Source: Nematopogon swammerdamellus (lineage: Eukaryota > Arthropoda > Insecta > Lepidoptera > Adelidae). Taken from it: a DNA stretch of 64,000 bases. The notes beneath the pieces were generated by a model, which was given only the letters and a program-made list of their open reading frames with translations, was not told where the DNA came from and searched no databases. Positions 21,456 to 31,433 of the stretch are shown piece by piece. The stretch's first letter is position 1; every line of letters begins with the position of its first letter. The position numbers and the translations under genes are program-made. The stretch is taken from assembly GCA_946902875.1 (NCBI GenBank), contig OX336348.1, forward strand, positions 11,433,741 to 11,497,740. Reading direction: 5' to 3'.

Positions 21456-21725
21456 AAGTTCGCCTCGCTGAAAATAGACGAGCGCTGGGGAGCCATCAGT
21501 GCGGCCGGAGGATGTTTCAAATGTCTGAAAGGCAAGCATCGGTGGACGGAGTGTCAAGCGCGACCGTGTGGTATCGCCGGTTGCAGTCGACCGCACCACC
21601 GCTTGTTACATCAATTACGCCCAGCAAGCGCTGCCCGTCGCACAGAGTAAGAACAAGAAGACATTTTTGACAACCAGACTGTTGTCAGCTGCGCACGGGC
21701 CGGCGAAATGTAAAGTGATAGTGCG
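21456..21725 (+). pseudogene. BEL-A gag, second zinc knuckle
   Basis: Starting with the duplicated AAGT, the frame encodes FASLKIDERWGAI, then GGCFKCLKGKHRWTECQARP and CGIAGCSRPHHRLLH, the CCHC-type knuckles that follow the first CxxC half seen at 9350-9397. The frame continues that of gag across the 12-kb insertion. Coding is lost after about 21650 and no protease is recognised before the satellite array. Confidence 0.85.
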
Positions 21726-21734
21726 GATTCATGG

Positions 21735-23715
21735 AACAATACGCGTGTGAGTGAGATAGACAATTCGCACCTGCGGCACCCGAATGCGACGGACACTGCG
21801 CGTGTGAGTGAGATAGACAATCCGCACCTGCGGCATCCGAATGCGACGGACACTACGCGTGTGAGTGAGATAGACAATCCGCACCTGCGGCACCCGAATG
21901 CGACGCACACTACGCGTGTGAGTGAGATAGACAATCCGCACCTGCGGCACCCGAATGCGACGGACACTACGCGTGTGAGTGAGATAGACAATCCGCACCT
22001 GCGGCACCCGAATGCGACGGACACTACGCGTGTGAGTGAGATAGACAATCCGCACCTGCGGCACCCGAATGCGACGGACACTACGCGTGTGAGTGAGATA
22101 GACAATCCGCACCTGCGGCACCCGAATGCGACGGACACTACGCGTGTGAGTGAGATAGACAATTCGCACCTGCGGCACCCGAATGCGACGGACACTACGC
22201 GTGTGAGTGAGATAGACAATCCGCACCTGCGGCACCCGAATGCGACGGACACTACGCATGTGAGTGAGATAGACAATTCGCACCTGCGGCACCCGAATGC
22301 GACGGACACTACGCGTGTGAGTGAGATAGACAATCCGCACCTGCGGCACCCGAATGCGACGGACACTACGCGTGTGAGTGAGATAGACAATCCGCACCTG
22401 CGGCACCCGAATGCGACGGACACTACGCGTGTGAGTGAGATAGACAATCCGCACCTGCGGCACCCGAATGCGACGGACACTACGCGTGTGAGTGAGATAG
22501 ACAATCCGCACCTGCGGCACCCGAATGCGACGGACACTACGCGTGTGAGTGAGATAGACAATTCGCACCTGCGGCACCCGAATGCGACGGACACTACGCG
22601 TGTGAGTGAGATAGACAATCCGCACCTGCGGCACCCGAATGCGACGGACACTACGCGTGTGAGTGAGATAGACAATTCGCACCTGCGGCACCCGAATGCG
22701 ACGGACACTACGCGTGTGAGTGAGATAGACAATCCGCACCTGCGGCACCCGAATGCGACGGACACTACGCATGTGAGTGAGATAGACAATTCGCACCTGC
22801 GGCACCCGAATGCGACGGACACTACGCGTGTGAGTGAGATAGACAATCCGCACCTGCGGCACCCGAATGCGACGGACACTACGCGTGTGAGTGAGATAGA
22901 CAATTCGCACTTGCGGCACCCGAATGCGACGGACACTACGCGTGTGAGTGAGATAGACAATCCGCACCTGCGGCACCCGAATGCGACGGACACTACGCGT
23001 GTGAGTGAGATAGACAATCCGCACCTGCGGCACCCGAATGCGACGGACACTACGCGTGTGAGTGAGATAGACAATCCGCACCTGCGGCACCCGAATGCGA
23101 CGGACACTACGCATGTGAGTGAGATAGACAATTCGCACCTGCGGCACCCGAATGCGACGGACACTACGCGTGTGAGTGAGATAGACAATCCGCACCTGCG
23201 GCACCCGAATGCGACGGACACTACGCGTGTGAGTGAGATAGACAATCCGCACCTGCGGCACCCGAATGCGACGGACACTACGCGTGTGAGTGAGATAGAC
23301 AATCCGCACCTGCGGCACCCGAATGCGACGGACACTACGCATGTGAGTGAGATAGACAATTCGCACCTGCGGCACCCGAATGCGACGGACACTACGCGTG
23401 TGAGTGAGATAGACAATCCGCACCTGCGGCACCCGAATGCGACGGACACTACGCGTGTGAGTGAGATAGACAATTCGCACCTGCGGCACCCGAATGCGAC
23501 GGACACTACGCGTGTGAGTGAGATAGACAATCCGCACCTGCGGCACCCGAATGCGACGGACACTACGCGTGTGAGTGAGATAGACAATCCGCACCTGCGG
23601 CACCCGAATGCGACGGACACTACGCGTGTGAGTGAGATAGACAATCCGCACCTGCGGCACCCGAATGCGACGGACACTACGCGTGTGAGTGCGATAGACA
23701 ATCCGCACTTGCGTC
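21735..23715. repeat. 57-bp satellite array, 34 units, open in several frames
   Basis: Thirty-four complete units and one partial unit of 57 bp. Since 57 is a multiple of 3 and the unit has no stop in these frames, the plus strand reads as repeats of VSEIDNPHLRHPNATDTTR and two minus-strand frames are open for almost 700 codons. The units are nearly identical. Two variants recur: AATTCG for AATCCG (S for P) in about one third of units, and ACGCATG for ACGCGTG in four. Degenerate half-units with GGAACAATA(C/T)GCGT lie at both edges, so the array grew from a sequence in BEL-A. It fills the place where protease and RT should be. A genuine protein is unlikely. Confidence 0.95.
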
Positions 23716-23759
23716 GCCAGGTTTACTATGGCCAGGGTGCGCGGAACAATATGCGTATG

Positions 23760-24161
23760 AGTGAAACAGACTATCTGCACTCGTCATGGATCAGCTGGTT
23801 ACGCAATTTGGGAAAACTACGCAAGTTGAAGGTTCTAAGACACCATGGAAAGCGCACAAACCCGAGGGCGGAGGTGCATGTGTTTTATGACGCAATCACA
23901 GAGGTCTACGCTACCGTAGCATATTGGTGCGAGCCAATAATTGACGAATCGAACGTAAGAATAGCGTTCGTAGCGAGCGAGTCCCGCGTAGCACCTCTAC
24001 TACCGGTGTCAGTGCCACGCCTGGAGCTACAAGCTGCATTGTTAGGAACCCGGCTTGCCGCTAAGATCGTGGAAGAACACCGTATGCAGCCTACTTCAAC
24101 CACCTTCTAGAACCACAGCCCTCACATGGATGCGCGAAGACGCAAAGCACAAACTACAAGT
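23760..24161 (+). pseudogene. BEL-A RNase H, first part
   Basis: In frame with the end of the satellite. It encodes EVHVFYDAITEVYATVAYW (the first Asp kept), VRIAFVASESRVAPL and VSVPRLELQAALLGTRLA (Glu). After a frame change at about 24110 it reads TALTWMREDAKHKLQ, the segment with the WxRxD motif, and is cut at 24161 by an insertion. RT, which should precede it, is absent. Confidence 0.85.
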
Positions 24162-24380
24162 CCCTCGCGCCGAATTCGGCGACGACACGGTGCCGCGGGG
24201 CCCGGAATCCCGAGTCGGGAGACGCCGACCCGCCGCGCTCACCACGTTTGACGACGACATGGTGCCGCGGGGCCCGGAATTCCGAGTCGGAAGACGCCGG
24301 CCCGCCGCCCTCACCACGTTTGACGACGACACGGTGACACGGGGCCCGAAATTCCAAGTCGGAAGACGCCGCCGGCCCGC
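24162..24380 (+). repeat. gag-type 72-bp minisatellite inserted in RNase H
   Basis: Three 72-bp units (FDDDTVPRGPE..VGRRRPAALTT) closely matching the repeats in BEL-A gag at 7360-7510. They are flanked by a 19-bp direct repeat, CAAAGC(A/G)CAAACTACAAGT, at 24143-24161 and 24381-24399 with one mismatch. RNase H continues on both sides. Confidence 0.85.
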
Positions 24381-24399
24381 CAAAGCGCAAACTACAAGT

Positions 24400-24606
24400 G
24401 GTTGCTGACGCACCGAGTAGTTGAAATACAAGAGAGCACTAGCCTGGAGCAATGGTGGTGGGTACAGACTGCTCAGAGCGCCGCCGACCTTGCTGCGCGA
24501 TCACCACCACTAGACTTCAAAACAGATCACTTTGCTAGCAAAACACCAAGGGGATCGTCTCCAAGTGCCAAGGCAGACGCGACGTTGAAGGAAATAATAA
24601 TAATAA
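24400..24606 (+). pseudogene. BEL-A RNase H, second part
   Basis: Directly after the insertion the frame encodes LLTHRVVEIQESTSLEQWWW and QTAQSAADLAAR, the RNase H end that normally reads HRxxEIxE...WRWVP..xNxADxATR. It runs to 24610 and ends in an AATAATAATAA tract. Confidence 0.8.
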
Positions 24607-25160
24607 AATAAAAGAACGTGACGCATTCTCAATACGAGCAACTACATCGAAGGCAGCTTTACCTGCGGCGGCGGATCGTTATTCTAATTGAACGCGGCCC
24701 ATTCTTGCTACGAGTCATGTTCTAAAGTTCGTAGAGCGTCTACGAATACGGCACAAACTTACAAACACGACACCGCGATTACTACGATAGAAGGAAAGGC
24801 GCTACGCTGTCCTATCTGGCGAGGTTATTCAGGCAGCAGAGACACTGTGGCTCAAATCTTCACAACAAGCCAGTTTCTCCGATGAAATCACTACTTCGGA
24901 AACGCCAACGCATCAAGAACAGCAGCCGACTTGCTACGCCCGCGCCGAGACTAGACGCCGATATGAAGTGCTACGACCGATGGGGTGAACTGACGCCGCG
25001 AGCGGAGTGGCATTGACGCCGCTACGAAAAACACCTGCGCTCTTAGACGGCCGAGAGTTCTACGCGCGCCTTTTAATTTTGCACTACCAGTTAATCTGTC
25101 GACATGGCAACCACGAGACGGCGGTCAACGATCTGCGCCAGAGATATTGGTTATTGCGAC
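24607..25160 (+). pseudogene. BEL-A integrase N-terminal part
   Basis: 24607-25000 is decayed with no continuous frame. From 25007 an open frame reads LLDGREFYARLLILHYQLIC, RHGNHETAVNDLRQRYWLLR: the start of BEL/Pao integrase with the two zinc-binding histidines. It is cut at 25160 within the codons for Arg-Leu (CGACTG) by nested block 2, and resumes with the same codons at 34441. Confidence 0.8.
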
Positions 25161-25585
25161 TGTTACCTATCTATTTTTATGGCAATATAAATAAAACCCA
25201 GGTGTACAATTTGTAGATTTATTCAATCGTGTCTACAATTAATTGGTATTTAAAAAAATAAAAAAACCCGACTGCGTAAAAAAATAACTTTAAATAAAAA
25301 CTGAAAAGAAAAAAACAAGTCCAGTAGTCTAGAACTCGGTTAAGTAATATTGAATAACAACACCATTGAAATAGTTTCATGATCGATACACACATAATAA
25401 AACAAATAATAAACTCTAAATGCGGAACATAGCGACTTTACCAGTCGGGACCCATTATTGGGAAAATTATAATGGGTCCCGACTGTTATTATATAGTATA
25501 TATATTTCTTTATTTTCACGTTTTTTCATCATACAGGTACATATTTATATTAATTTTATATAATTATAAAATAAAATAGCTATAC
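25161..25585. other. AT-rich start of nested block 2 with a perfect hairpin
   Basis: The block opens TGTTACCTATC after the duplication CGAC. No coding is seen. A perfect 17-bp inverted repeat, CAGTCGGGACCCATTAT and its complement, occupies 25442-25458 and 25469-25485 around a 10-base loop. The minus-strand 3' end of the next LINE lies in 25490-25585 (CGTGAAAATAAAG). Confidence 0.5.
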
Positions 25586-26480
25586 AAAATTAATAAAAAC
25601 AGAGAAAAACAAAAAAACGGTATTCTCGCCGGCGGCGGGAGGCGGACCTCCAAGCACGCCGGCGGGTGCAGGCCATGGCTACGGAGCTCTCCGGGACGAC
25701 GCGAGGCAAGCTACGAGCGATAGGTGGTGGTACTAGACACGTAGGCCACCACCACCCCCATCTCGGAGAGCTCCGTATCCACCGGCTGCGGGGCGACGAC
25801 ACGCAGTCCTTTCATGGATGTTGATCCTCGTGCGTGCGCCGCTGTTGCGCACCGTACCGCCACGCCGGTAGCGGGGGCTGTAGTCAGAGCACAGAGCCCC
25901 GATAGCCCCAAGCAGGCCGGTTGATGTGGCGGACATCGTCTTCCCGTCGTAGGTCTTGTGGCGGGAGCACGATGTTGTTCGTCGTCGTCGCCGGCAGATG
26001 TCGGCGATGCAGCGGCGAACCTTGGTGGTGGGTGTGCGCTGTCGTGGAAGAAGTGGCAGGTAAGCGAAACACAGGTACACGTCAACGTCGTCGTCGTCGG
26101 TGTAAGCGAGGAAGGCGGCGTAATCGTGCGGGGCAGCGGCGCGCTGCTGGCGCGGCAGACTCCACGCAAGCTGCGGTGCGCCCTCACCGCGCCCTCCTCT
26201 GGCCCGGAGCGGGGACGCCGGTCGTGTCGTGTCCCTGTCTTCTGCCGTGCTGTCTTTGACAAGTCGTCACCATATTCTGGGGGTGCCGAGCGGCGGCGCT
26301 GGTGGTGGTCGCATGGTGTTACACACCATGCGAGGTGCTGCGCCGGTGGTGGTGGGGTCGCGCAAACACGCGAACTCGGTTTCTTCGTCCTCAAAACTCG
26401 GTTTTAATTTTTTTCATCTCGGAGGAAAAAAATTTGCGACTTGTCACTTTGACAGCTTCTTCTTTTTATATTATATTATA
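25490..26480 (-). mobile_element. R4/Dong-related LINE, 5' region joined to 3' UTR (E1)
   Basis: Read on the minus strand, the 5' side (26410 to 25890) resembles the leader and N-terminus of the long element at 26752-30312 in base usage and in a stretch coding for a Pro/Thr/Arg-rich region. The 3' side (25770 to 25590) is a GC-rich 3' UTR also found at 30425-30597. Almost the whole protein is missing between. It ends with an A-rich tail near 25490. It abuts the (TAA)n of the next element at 26481. Confidence 0.55.
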
Positions 26481-26751
26481 TATTATTATTATTATTATTT
26501 CATCCATTTATTTACACATTTTTTTTATATTAATTTTACATAATATTTACAAACTTAAAATCTAAAATTAATACAAAAACAAATGGAGTTTCCACTACCG
26601 GCGGCGGGGCGAGCCCAAGCTACCGATGGTCGGGTCCCAATGAGAGGAACCTCCGGACGATGCGTGCAGTGTCGAGCAGGGCTGCCTTCTGTATCTGGCC
26701 CTTGACCCAACCACTCAGCGAGAGCCTCTCAAGGTGGTCGTCGAGGCTCTT
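26481..26751 (-). mobile_element. 5'-truncated R4/Dong LINE 3' end (D-a)
   Basis: Contains the last ~30 codons (LERLSLSGWVKGQ, IVRRF) and the 3' UTR, ending GTGTAAATAAATGGATGAAA and (TAA)n. It is about 95 percent identical to the same part of 26752-30312 and 30598-31228. Its truncated end is joined to the (TAA)n of the next element. Confidence 0.8.
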
Positions 26752-29700
26752 ATTATTATTATTATTATCCATTTATTTCCACATTTCTTTTTATACAAAT
26801 TTTACATTTTTTTTTTTTTTTAAAACCTAAAATTAATATAAAAACAAACGGAGTTTCCACCACCGGCGGCGGGGCGAGCCCAGGCTACCGATGGTCGGGT
26901 CCCAAAGAGAGGAACCTCCGGACGATGCGTGCAGTGTCGAGCAGGGATGCCTTCTGGATCTGGCCCTTGACCCAACCACTCAGCGAGAGCCTCTTAAGGT
27001 GGTCATCGAGGCTCTTCGCTATCAGCCCATGCGCTGATACGACTATGGGCACAACGATCGTCGAGTCGACGGGCCACATTTTGGTAACCTCGTGCTGCAG
27101 ATCCAGATACTTCAGCATCTTCTCTGCTTCCTTACTGACGAGGTTACCATCGTGCGGCACGGCGATATCGACGAGCGTTGCACGCCTCGCCTCCCGGTCC
27201 ACTATCACAATATCAGGTCTATTCGCAAGAATAGTCCTATCTGTAATAATGGACCGGTCCCAGTAGAGTGTGACATGACCGTTCTCGAGAACTGGCGGTG
27301 GATTGTACTTATAGTAAGGCACCTCGGTACCCACAAGTTTGAACTTTAGGGCAAGTTGCTGGTGGATAATCCTGGCTACTAGGTTGTGTCTATGCATATA
27401 CTCGGTGTTGGCAAGCTGCGAACAACCGGAAATCACATGTCTGAGGGACTCGCCAGGTTGGTGGCAGGCGCGGCAGATGTCAATGGTGCCGTCCTTCATT
27501 ATGTGTTTCCTATAGTTGTTCGCCTTGACAACCTCATCTTGTATTGCAAAGACAAAACCCTCGGTTTCCCCGAAGAGGTCCCCGAAGCGTAGCCAGTGCA
27601 CGGAAGCAAGTTGGTCTACATCCGGTCCCGTGAGAGACCGGAAGTACCTACCGTGCAGCTCCTTGCCTTTCCATACTTCCATGCGGTCCTCAGTGCTCAG
27701 TACAACCGGCTTCCGCCAGTTCTCTTTTCCCATGCTCAGCGGGGTAAGACCTTTATCGCTGGTGACGACATCGCGGTGCATCTCACAAACATCAGTCTTT
27801 TCCAAAAAGTACTGACGGAGATTGCATACCTCGCGGTTGTGCAGGTTCTTGGCATTTAACATACCTCGACCCCCACACTTCCGCGGGATATACAACCTCA
27901 TGACCGATGATCGTGGGTGGTGCATACGGGATTTCGTCATCAGCGTCCTGGCCTTTCTGTCCAGCGAGTCCAATTCGGTCTGAGTCCATCTGAGAATACC
28001 GAAGGTATATACGAGCACAGGCATGACCCAACCGTTATAGGCAGGAATTTTATTGCCGCCTGACAAAAGGCTATTTAGCACTTTTGTAAGACGGTGAAAA
28101 AACTTTTCCTTAACTGATTGTTTCATGTCCGTATCCCGTATGTTGAGAGCCTCCGATATTCCCAGATATTTATAGGTTTCGTCTTCGGAGAGAGCTCGAA
28201 CATTCATGGACTCCGACAACTGTATGCCGGACAAGATGTTATTGTCCTTTATGTGAATTGATATTTTGTGTGTCAGAATGGATGTCAGGAGCTTGTAGAT
28301 GGTAGGCAAGCAAGTGATTGGTCTGTAATTTTTGGGTTCCGCAGTGCTACCAGATTTATGGAGCAGGTGGGTGACACCAGTGGTCATGAATTCCGGGAGA
28401 ACCCGACGTTCGAGGGCATCCTGGAATTGAACAGCCAAGCGGGAGTGGCAGCTTCTGAACCATTTCAGCCAGAAGTTCTGCAATCCGTCCGGCCCTGGAG
28501 ATTTCCAGTTCAGTGCCAGGCGGATTGCAGAACCTACATCCTCTTCGCTGATATTTATGGCTGACATTGGTTCTATCGACTGACACTCCCGCTGGACAAC
28601 TCTCATCCATTCACCCTCGACGTGACAGACAGGATCCGACCAGATGTTTTTCCAAAATGAAGCATTTTCTTGATCAGTTGGTCGGATCGTGTCTGTCGGT
28701 CGTTGGTTCGGGTGCTCCCAGTTCCGGTATACCCACCTTTGGTCACTCTGGAATCGACGGTTCTGATGAAAACGGTCGACACGCTTCCTATAGCGACGGA
28801 TACGTTGGGCCCACGCGCTAATTTGCTGCTTCAGGTTATCTATGCGTTCTGTGACTAGCGAGTGGAAGTTTGGCTGTGATCGGCTTATTATAGCTCCATT
28901 AAAAGCCTTAGTCACGAAACGCATTATTTTTGGTCTTGTATTCCCAGACCTGAAGCAGCATAGCTTTCCGATGAGGATCCTGGCCTCGCCGATACGTCGT
29001 TCGATCCGTAACTGCCATGCGGGAGCGGTGGCTGTCATGGCGCGTGTGTCTCGCGAATTATTTTCGAATTTTAGACGCGCCATGCGACAGGCAGCCACCG
29101 CCCCACAATACAAGATCGAATGAGTATCGGCAAGATCTGTACTAGATTCAATATATTGTTTAAGATATGAATCCAGGATCCTCACCATAATAAGGTTTTG
29201 TTTATTAGTGGGCAACCGCGGTATCCGCGGCCTATCATTAGTAGGTGCCGAGCGGTACCTCAGAATCGCCTCTTCCAGAGTCCTCCTCATAAACTCATTA
29301 TCCTGGGTACTTACGGTGCTCCCTACCACATCGCCACCATCCTCAGCAGATGGTGGTGTCGGCACGGACGTAGCTGTTACATCTGCAACTATGGTAACAG
29401 TGGCAGCACCCCGCGCTCTCACCGGAGGCGGCGGCGGGGCACATGCGGCGTCCGGGCTTGCGGGTGTGGTGGCAGTGGCAGGGGGGAGCGCATCAAGGCG
29501 TAGTCGGTCAAGCACGGAGTCATCTACAAAATGGCGGTTTAGGATGACCCGTACTTGATCTGAGAGGCGCTGGGCTGAAACAGAGAAGGTTGATTCCAAA
29601 GCCTGAAATTCAGAAAGCAGCCTCGGCCGGTACGCAGTCCGGATTGTTTCTCCCTCTGTGGCCCTGTAGTACGCCGTCATGACTTTTATATTTAGGTCAT

Positions 29701-30312
29701 AAGTCCAGCGCATACGGCGCACTACACCATCGGTAGCGGGGGCTGTAGGTGGGGTACGAGACCCCGACGGCCCCAAGCGTGCCGGTGGTGGACGTCGCCC
29801 TCGCCGTCGGTCTTCTGGCGTGGGAGGTGTCGTCGGCCCGCCGTCCTCACCCGATGATGCTGGTGATGTCTCGGCGGGCGTCGATGGTGGGCGTGCGGAT
29901 GGTCTTGACGTGGTGGCTCTTTCGCGCAGGCGGCGGCGGCAGCACGGCGATGCCTGTGCAGGCGGGGAGGGCGAGGTGTCCGTTGCGCTGCTTGGCCGGT
30001 GCGCTGACACGCGGCGGGGGCGGGTTGGTGCATTCCGCGCGCGGTGTCCCCGGCCTGCAGCGCGGCTCGCAGCTCTACTCGCCTGCTGAGGCGCCGACCG
30101 TGTCGCCGTGCGCCGAGAGCCACCGCTGTCTTGTTGTGGCCTTGGTATTTTTTCTTACTTGTAATCGGCGGTGCCGGGCGCCGGGTGCTGATGTCATCTT
30201 CACGTGTTCTTCATCAGCGCGACATTGGTGGTCACGTCGCGCGTGGCCCAGGCCCGGCAGAGCGCCTGCATCCTCTTTTATATATTTTTCATTTCGGAGC
30301 AATACAATTTTT
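26752..30312 (-). mobile_element. R4/Dong-type LINE, long copy with internal deletion (D-b)
   Basis: Runs from a 5' leader (about 30312-30011) through a 1041-codon open frame to a 3' UTR ending in (TAA)n at 26752-26770. R4-clade elements such as Dong have a restriction-like endonuclease and insert into TAA repeats; the tract at this end fits. Neighbours on both sides are related elements in the same orientation. Confidence 0.8.
26885..30010 (-). CDS. R4/Dong-type LINE protein, intact frame but RT core deleted
   Basis: The 1041-residue frame has a Pro/Ser/Thr-rich N-terminus (1-100), then RT fingers (NWKSPGPDGLQNFWLKWF; NYRPITCLPTIYKLLTSI). Then comes an abrupt jump at NNIL/SGIQ to the thumb (SEDETYKYLGI; IPAYNGWVMPVLVYTFGIL). 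The palm, with motif A and the YxDD motif C, is missing, in frame. The C-terminus is complete: a CCHC finger (CRACHQPGESLRHVISGC, about residues 848-866) and the restriction-like endonuclease core (RPDIVIVDREARRATLVD, about 925-942). It therefore cannot be an RT but could still bind and nick DNA. The start Met is uncertain. Confidence 0.85.
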   Translation of the reverse strand: MSAHRPSSATDTSPSPPAQASPCCRRRLRERATTSRPSARPPSTPAETSPASSGEDGGPTTPPTPEDRRRGRRPPPARLGPSGSRTPPTAPATDGVVRRMRWTYDLNIKVMTAYYRATEGETIRTAYRPRLLSEFQALESTFSVSAQRLSDQVRVILNRHFVDDSVLDRLRLDALPPATATTPASPDAACAPPPPPVRARGAATVTIVADVTATSVPTPPSAEDGGDVVGSTVSTQDNEFMRRTLEEAILRYRSAPTNDRPRIPRLPTNKQNLIMVRILDSYLKQYIESSTDLADTHSILYCGAVAACRMARLKFENNSRDTRAMTATAPAWQLRIERRIGEARILIGKLCCFRSGNTRPKIMRFVTKAFNGAIISRSQPNFHSLVTERIDNLKQQISAWAQRIRRYRKRVDRFHQNRRFQSDQRWVYRNWEHPNQRPTDTIRPTDQENASFWKNIWSDPVCHVEGEWMRVVQRECQSIEPMSAINISEEDVGSAIRLALNWKSPGPDGLQNFWLKWFRSCHSRLAVQFQDALERRVLPEFMTTGVTHLLHKSGSTAEPKNYRPITCLPTIYKLLTSILTHKISIHIKDNNILSGIQLSESMNVRALSEDETYKYLGISEALNIRDTDMKQSVKEKFFHRLTKVLNSLLSGGNKIPAYNGWVMPVLVYTFGILRWTQTELDSLDRKARTLMTKSRMHHPRSSVMRLYIPRKCGGRGMLNAKNLHNREVCNLRQYFLEKTDVCEMHRDVVTSDKGLTPLSMGKENWRKPVVLSTEDRMEVWKGKELHGRYFRSLTGPDVDQLASVHWLRFGDLFGETEGFVFAIQDEVVKANNYRKHIMKDGTIDICRACHQPGESLRHVISGCSQLANTEYMHRHNLVARIIHQQLALKFKLVGTEVPYYKYNPPPVLENGHVTLYWDRSIITDRTILANRPDIVIVDREARRATLVDIAVPHDGNLVSKEAEKMLKYLDLQHEVTKMWPVDSTIVVPIVVSAHGLIAKSLDDHLKRLSLSGWVKGQIQKASLLDTARIVRRFLSLGPDHR

Positions 30313-30597
30313 TATATTATTATTTTATGTTCTTTATTTCACATTTTCAAAATTTTCTATTAATTTTACATATATTATACAAGTATTAAAAAAGTAATAA
30401 AAATACACAAAATTAATAAAAAAATTAAAAACGGTAATACCGCCGGCGGCGGGAGACAAGCCTCCAAGCACGCCGGCGGGTGCAGGCCGTGGCTACGGAG
30501 TTCTCCGAGACGACGCGAGGCAAGCTACGAGCGATAGGTGGTGGTACTAGACACGTAGGCCACCACCACCCCCATCTCGGAGAGCTCCGTATTATTA
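30313..30597 (-). mobile_element. 3' UTR of an R4/Dong-related LINE (E2)
   Basis: The GC-rich part 30440-30597 is about 93 percent identical to 25590-25770; the tail reads TGTGAAATAAAGAACATAAA toward 30313. It is 5' truncated exactly at the (TAA)n of the next element (30590-30606). Confidence 0.75.
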
Positions 30598-31228
30598 TTA
30601 TTATTATTTCATCCATTTATTTACACATTTTTTTTTATATTAATTTTACATAATATTTACAAACTTAAAATCTAAAATTAATACAAAAACAAATGGAGTT
30701 TCCACCACCGGCGGCGGGGCGAGCCCAAGCTACCGATGGTCGGGTCCCAAAGAGAGGAACCTCCGGACGATGCGTGCAGTGTCGAGCAGGGCTGCCTTCT
30801 GTATCTGGCCCTTGACCCAACCACTCAGCGAGAGCCTCTCAAGGTGGTCGTCGAGGCTCTTCGCTATCAGCCCATGCGCCGAAACGACTATGGGCACAAC
30901 GATCGTCGAGTCGACGGGCCACATTTTGGTAACCTCATGCTGCAGATCCAGATATTTTAACATCTTCTCTGCTTCCTTACTGACGAGGTTACCATCGTGC
31001 GGCACGGCGATATCGACGAGCGTTGCGCGCCTTGCCTCCCGGTCTACTATCACAATATCAGGCCTGTTCGCGAGAATAGTCCTGTCTGTGATAATGGACC
31101 GGTCCCAGTAGAGTGTGACATGACCGTTCTCGAGAACTGGCGGTGGAGTGTACTTATAGTAAGGCACCTCGGTACCCACAAGTTTGAACTTTAAGGCAAG
31201 TTGCTGGTGGATAATCCTGGCTACTAGG
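30598..31228 (-). pseudogene. 5'-truncated R4/Dong LINE, endonuclease end (D-c)
   Basis: The last ~165 codons of the LINE protein, open at 30730-31179: the restriction-like endonuclease core RPDIVIVDREARRATLVD and the tail SLSGWVKGQIQK. It differs from the copy at 26885 at only a few residues. The 3' UTR ends in (TAA)n at 30590-30606 (ATTATT on plus). Truncated at 31228. Confidence 0.85.
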
Positions 31229-31433
31229 CTATTATAATTTACAGTGAAAATATAAATATTTTACTTGATTTCAAGCAAAAAATGAAAATAAACAGGTTTA
31301 TTGCAAAATTTTCATTAATCAAATAAATAAACAATAATTCAATAATTTTTTAAAATTAAACTATATTCATAACCTCAGTTCACAGTCACTTCAATCACCC
31401 TTTGCGAGAGTGAGAAGTATAGAGAAAGAGAAA
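31229..31433. other. AT-rich spacer, nothing recognised
   Basis: No gene or repeat relationship was found in this AT-rich stretch between the LINE and the Helitron helicase. Confidence 0.5.

Noticed and set aside
21747..24110. A 787-codon plus frame and ~690-codon minus frames as genuine repeat proteins
   Set aside because: They are translations of the 57-bp array in three frames at once; a unit divisible by 3 without stops explains all of them. The plus frame also joins a dead RNase H.
27900..30010. FVDD in the R4/Dong protein as an RT motif C
   Set aside because: It lies near the N-terminus (about residue 155, NRHFVDDSVL), far ahead of the RT fingers, and lacks the flanking palm context.
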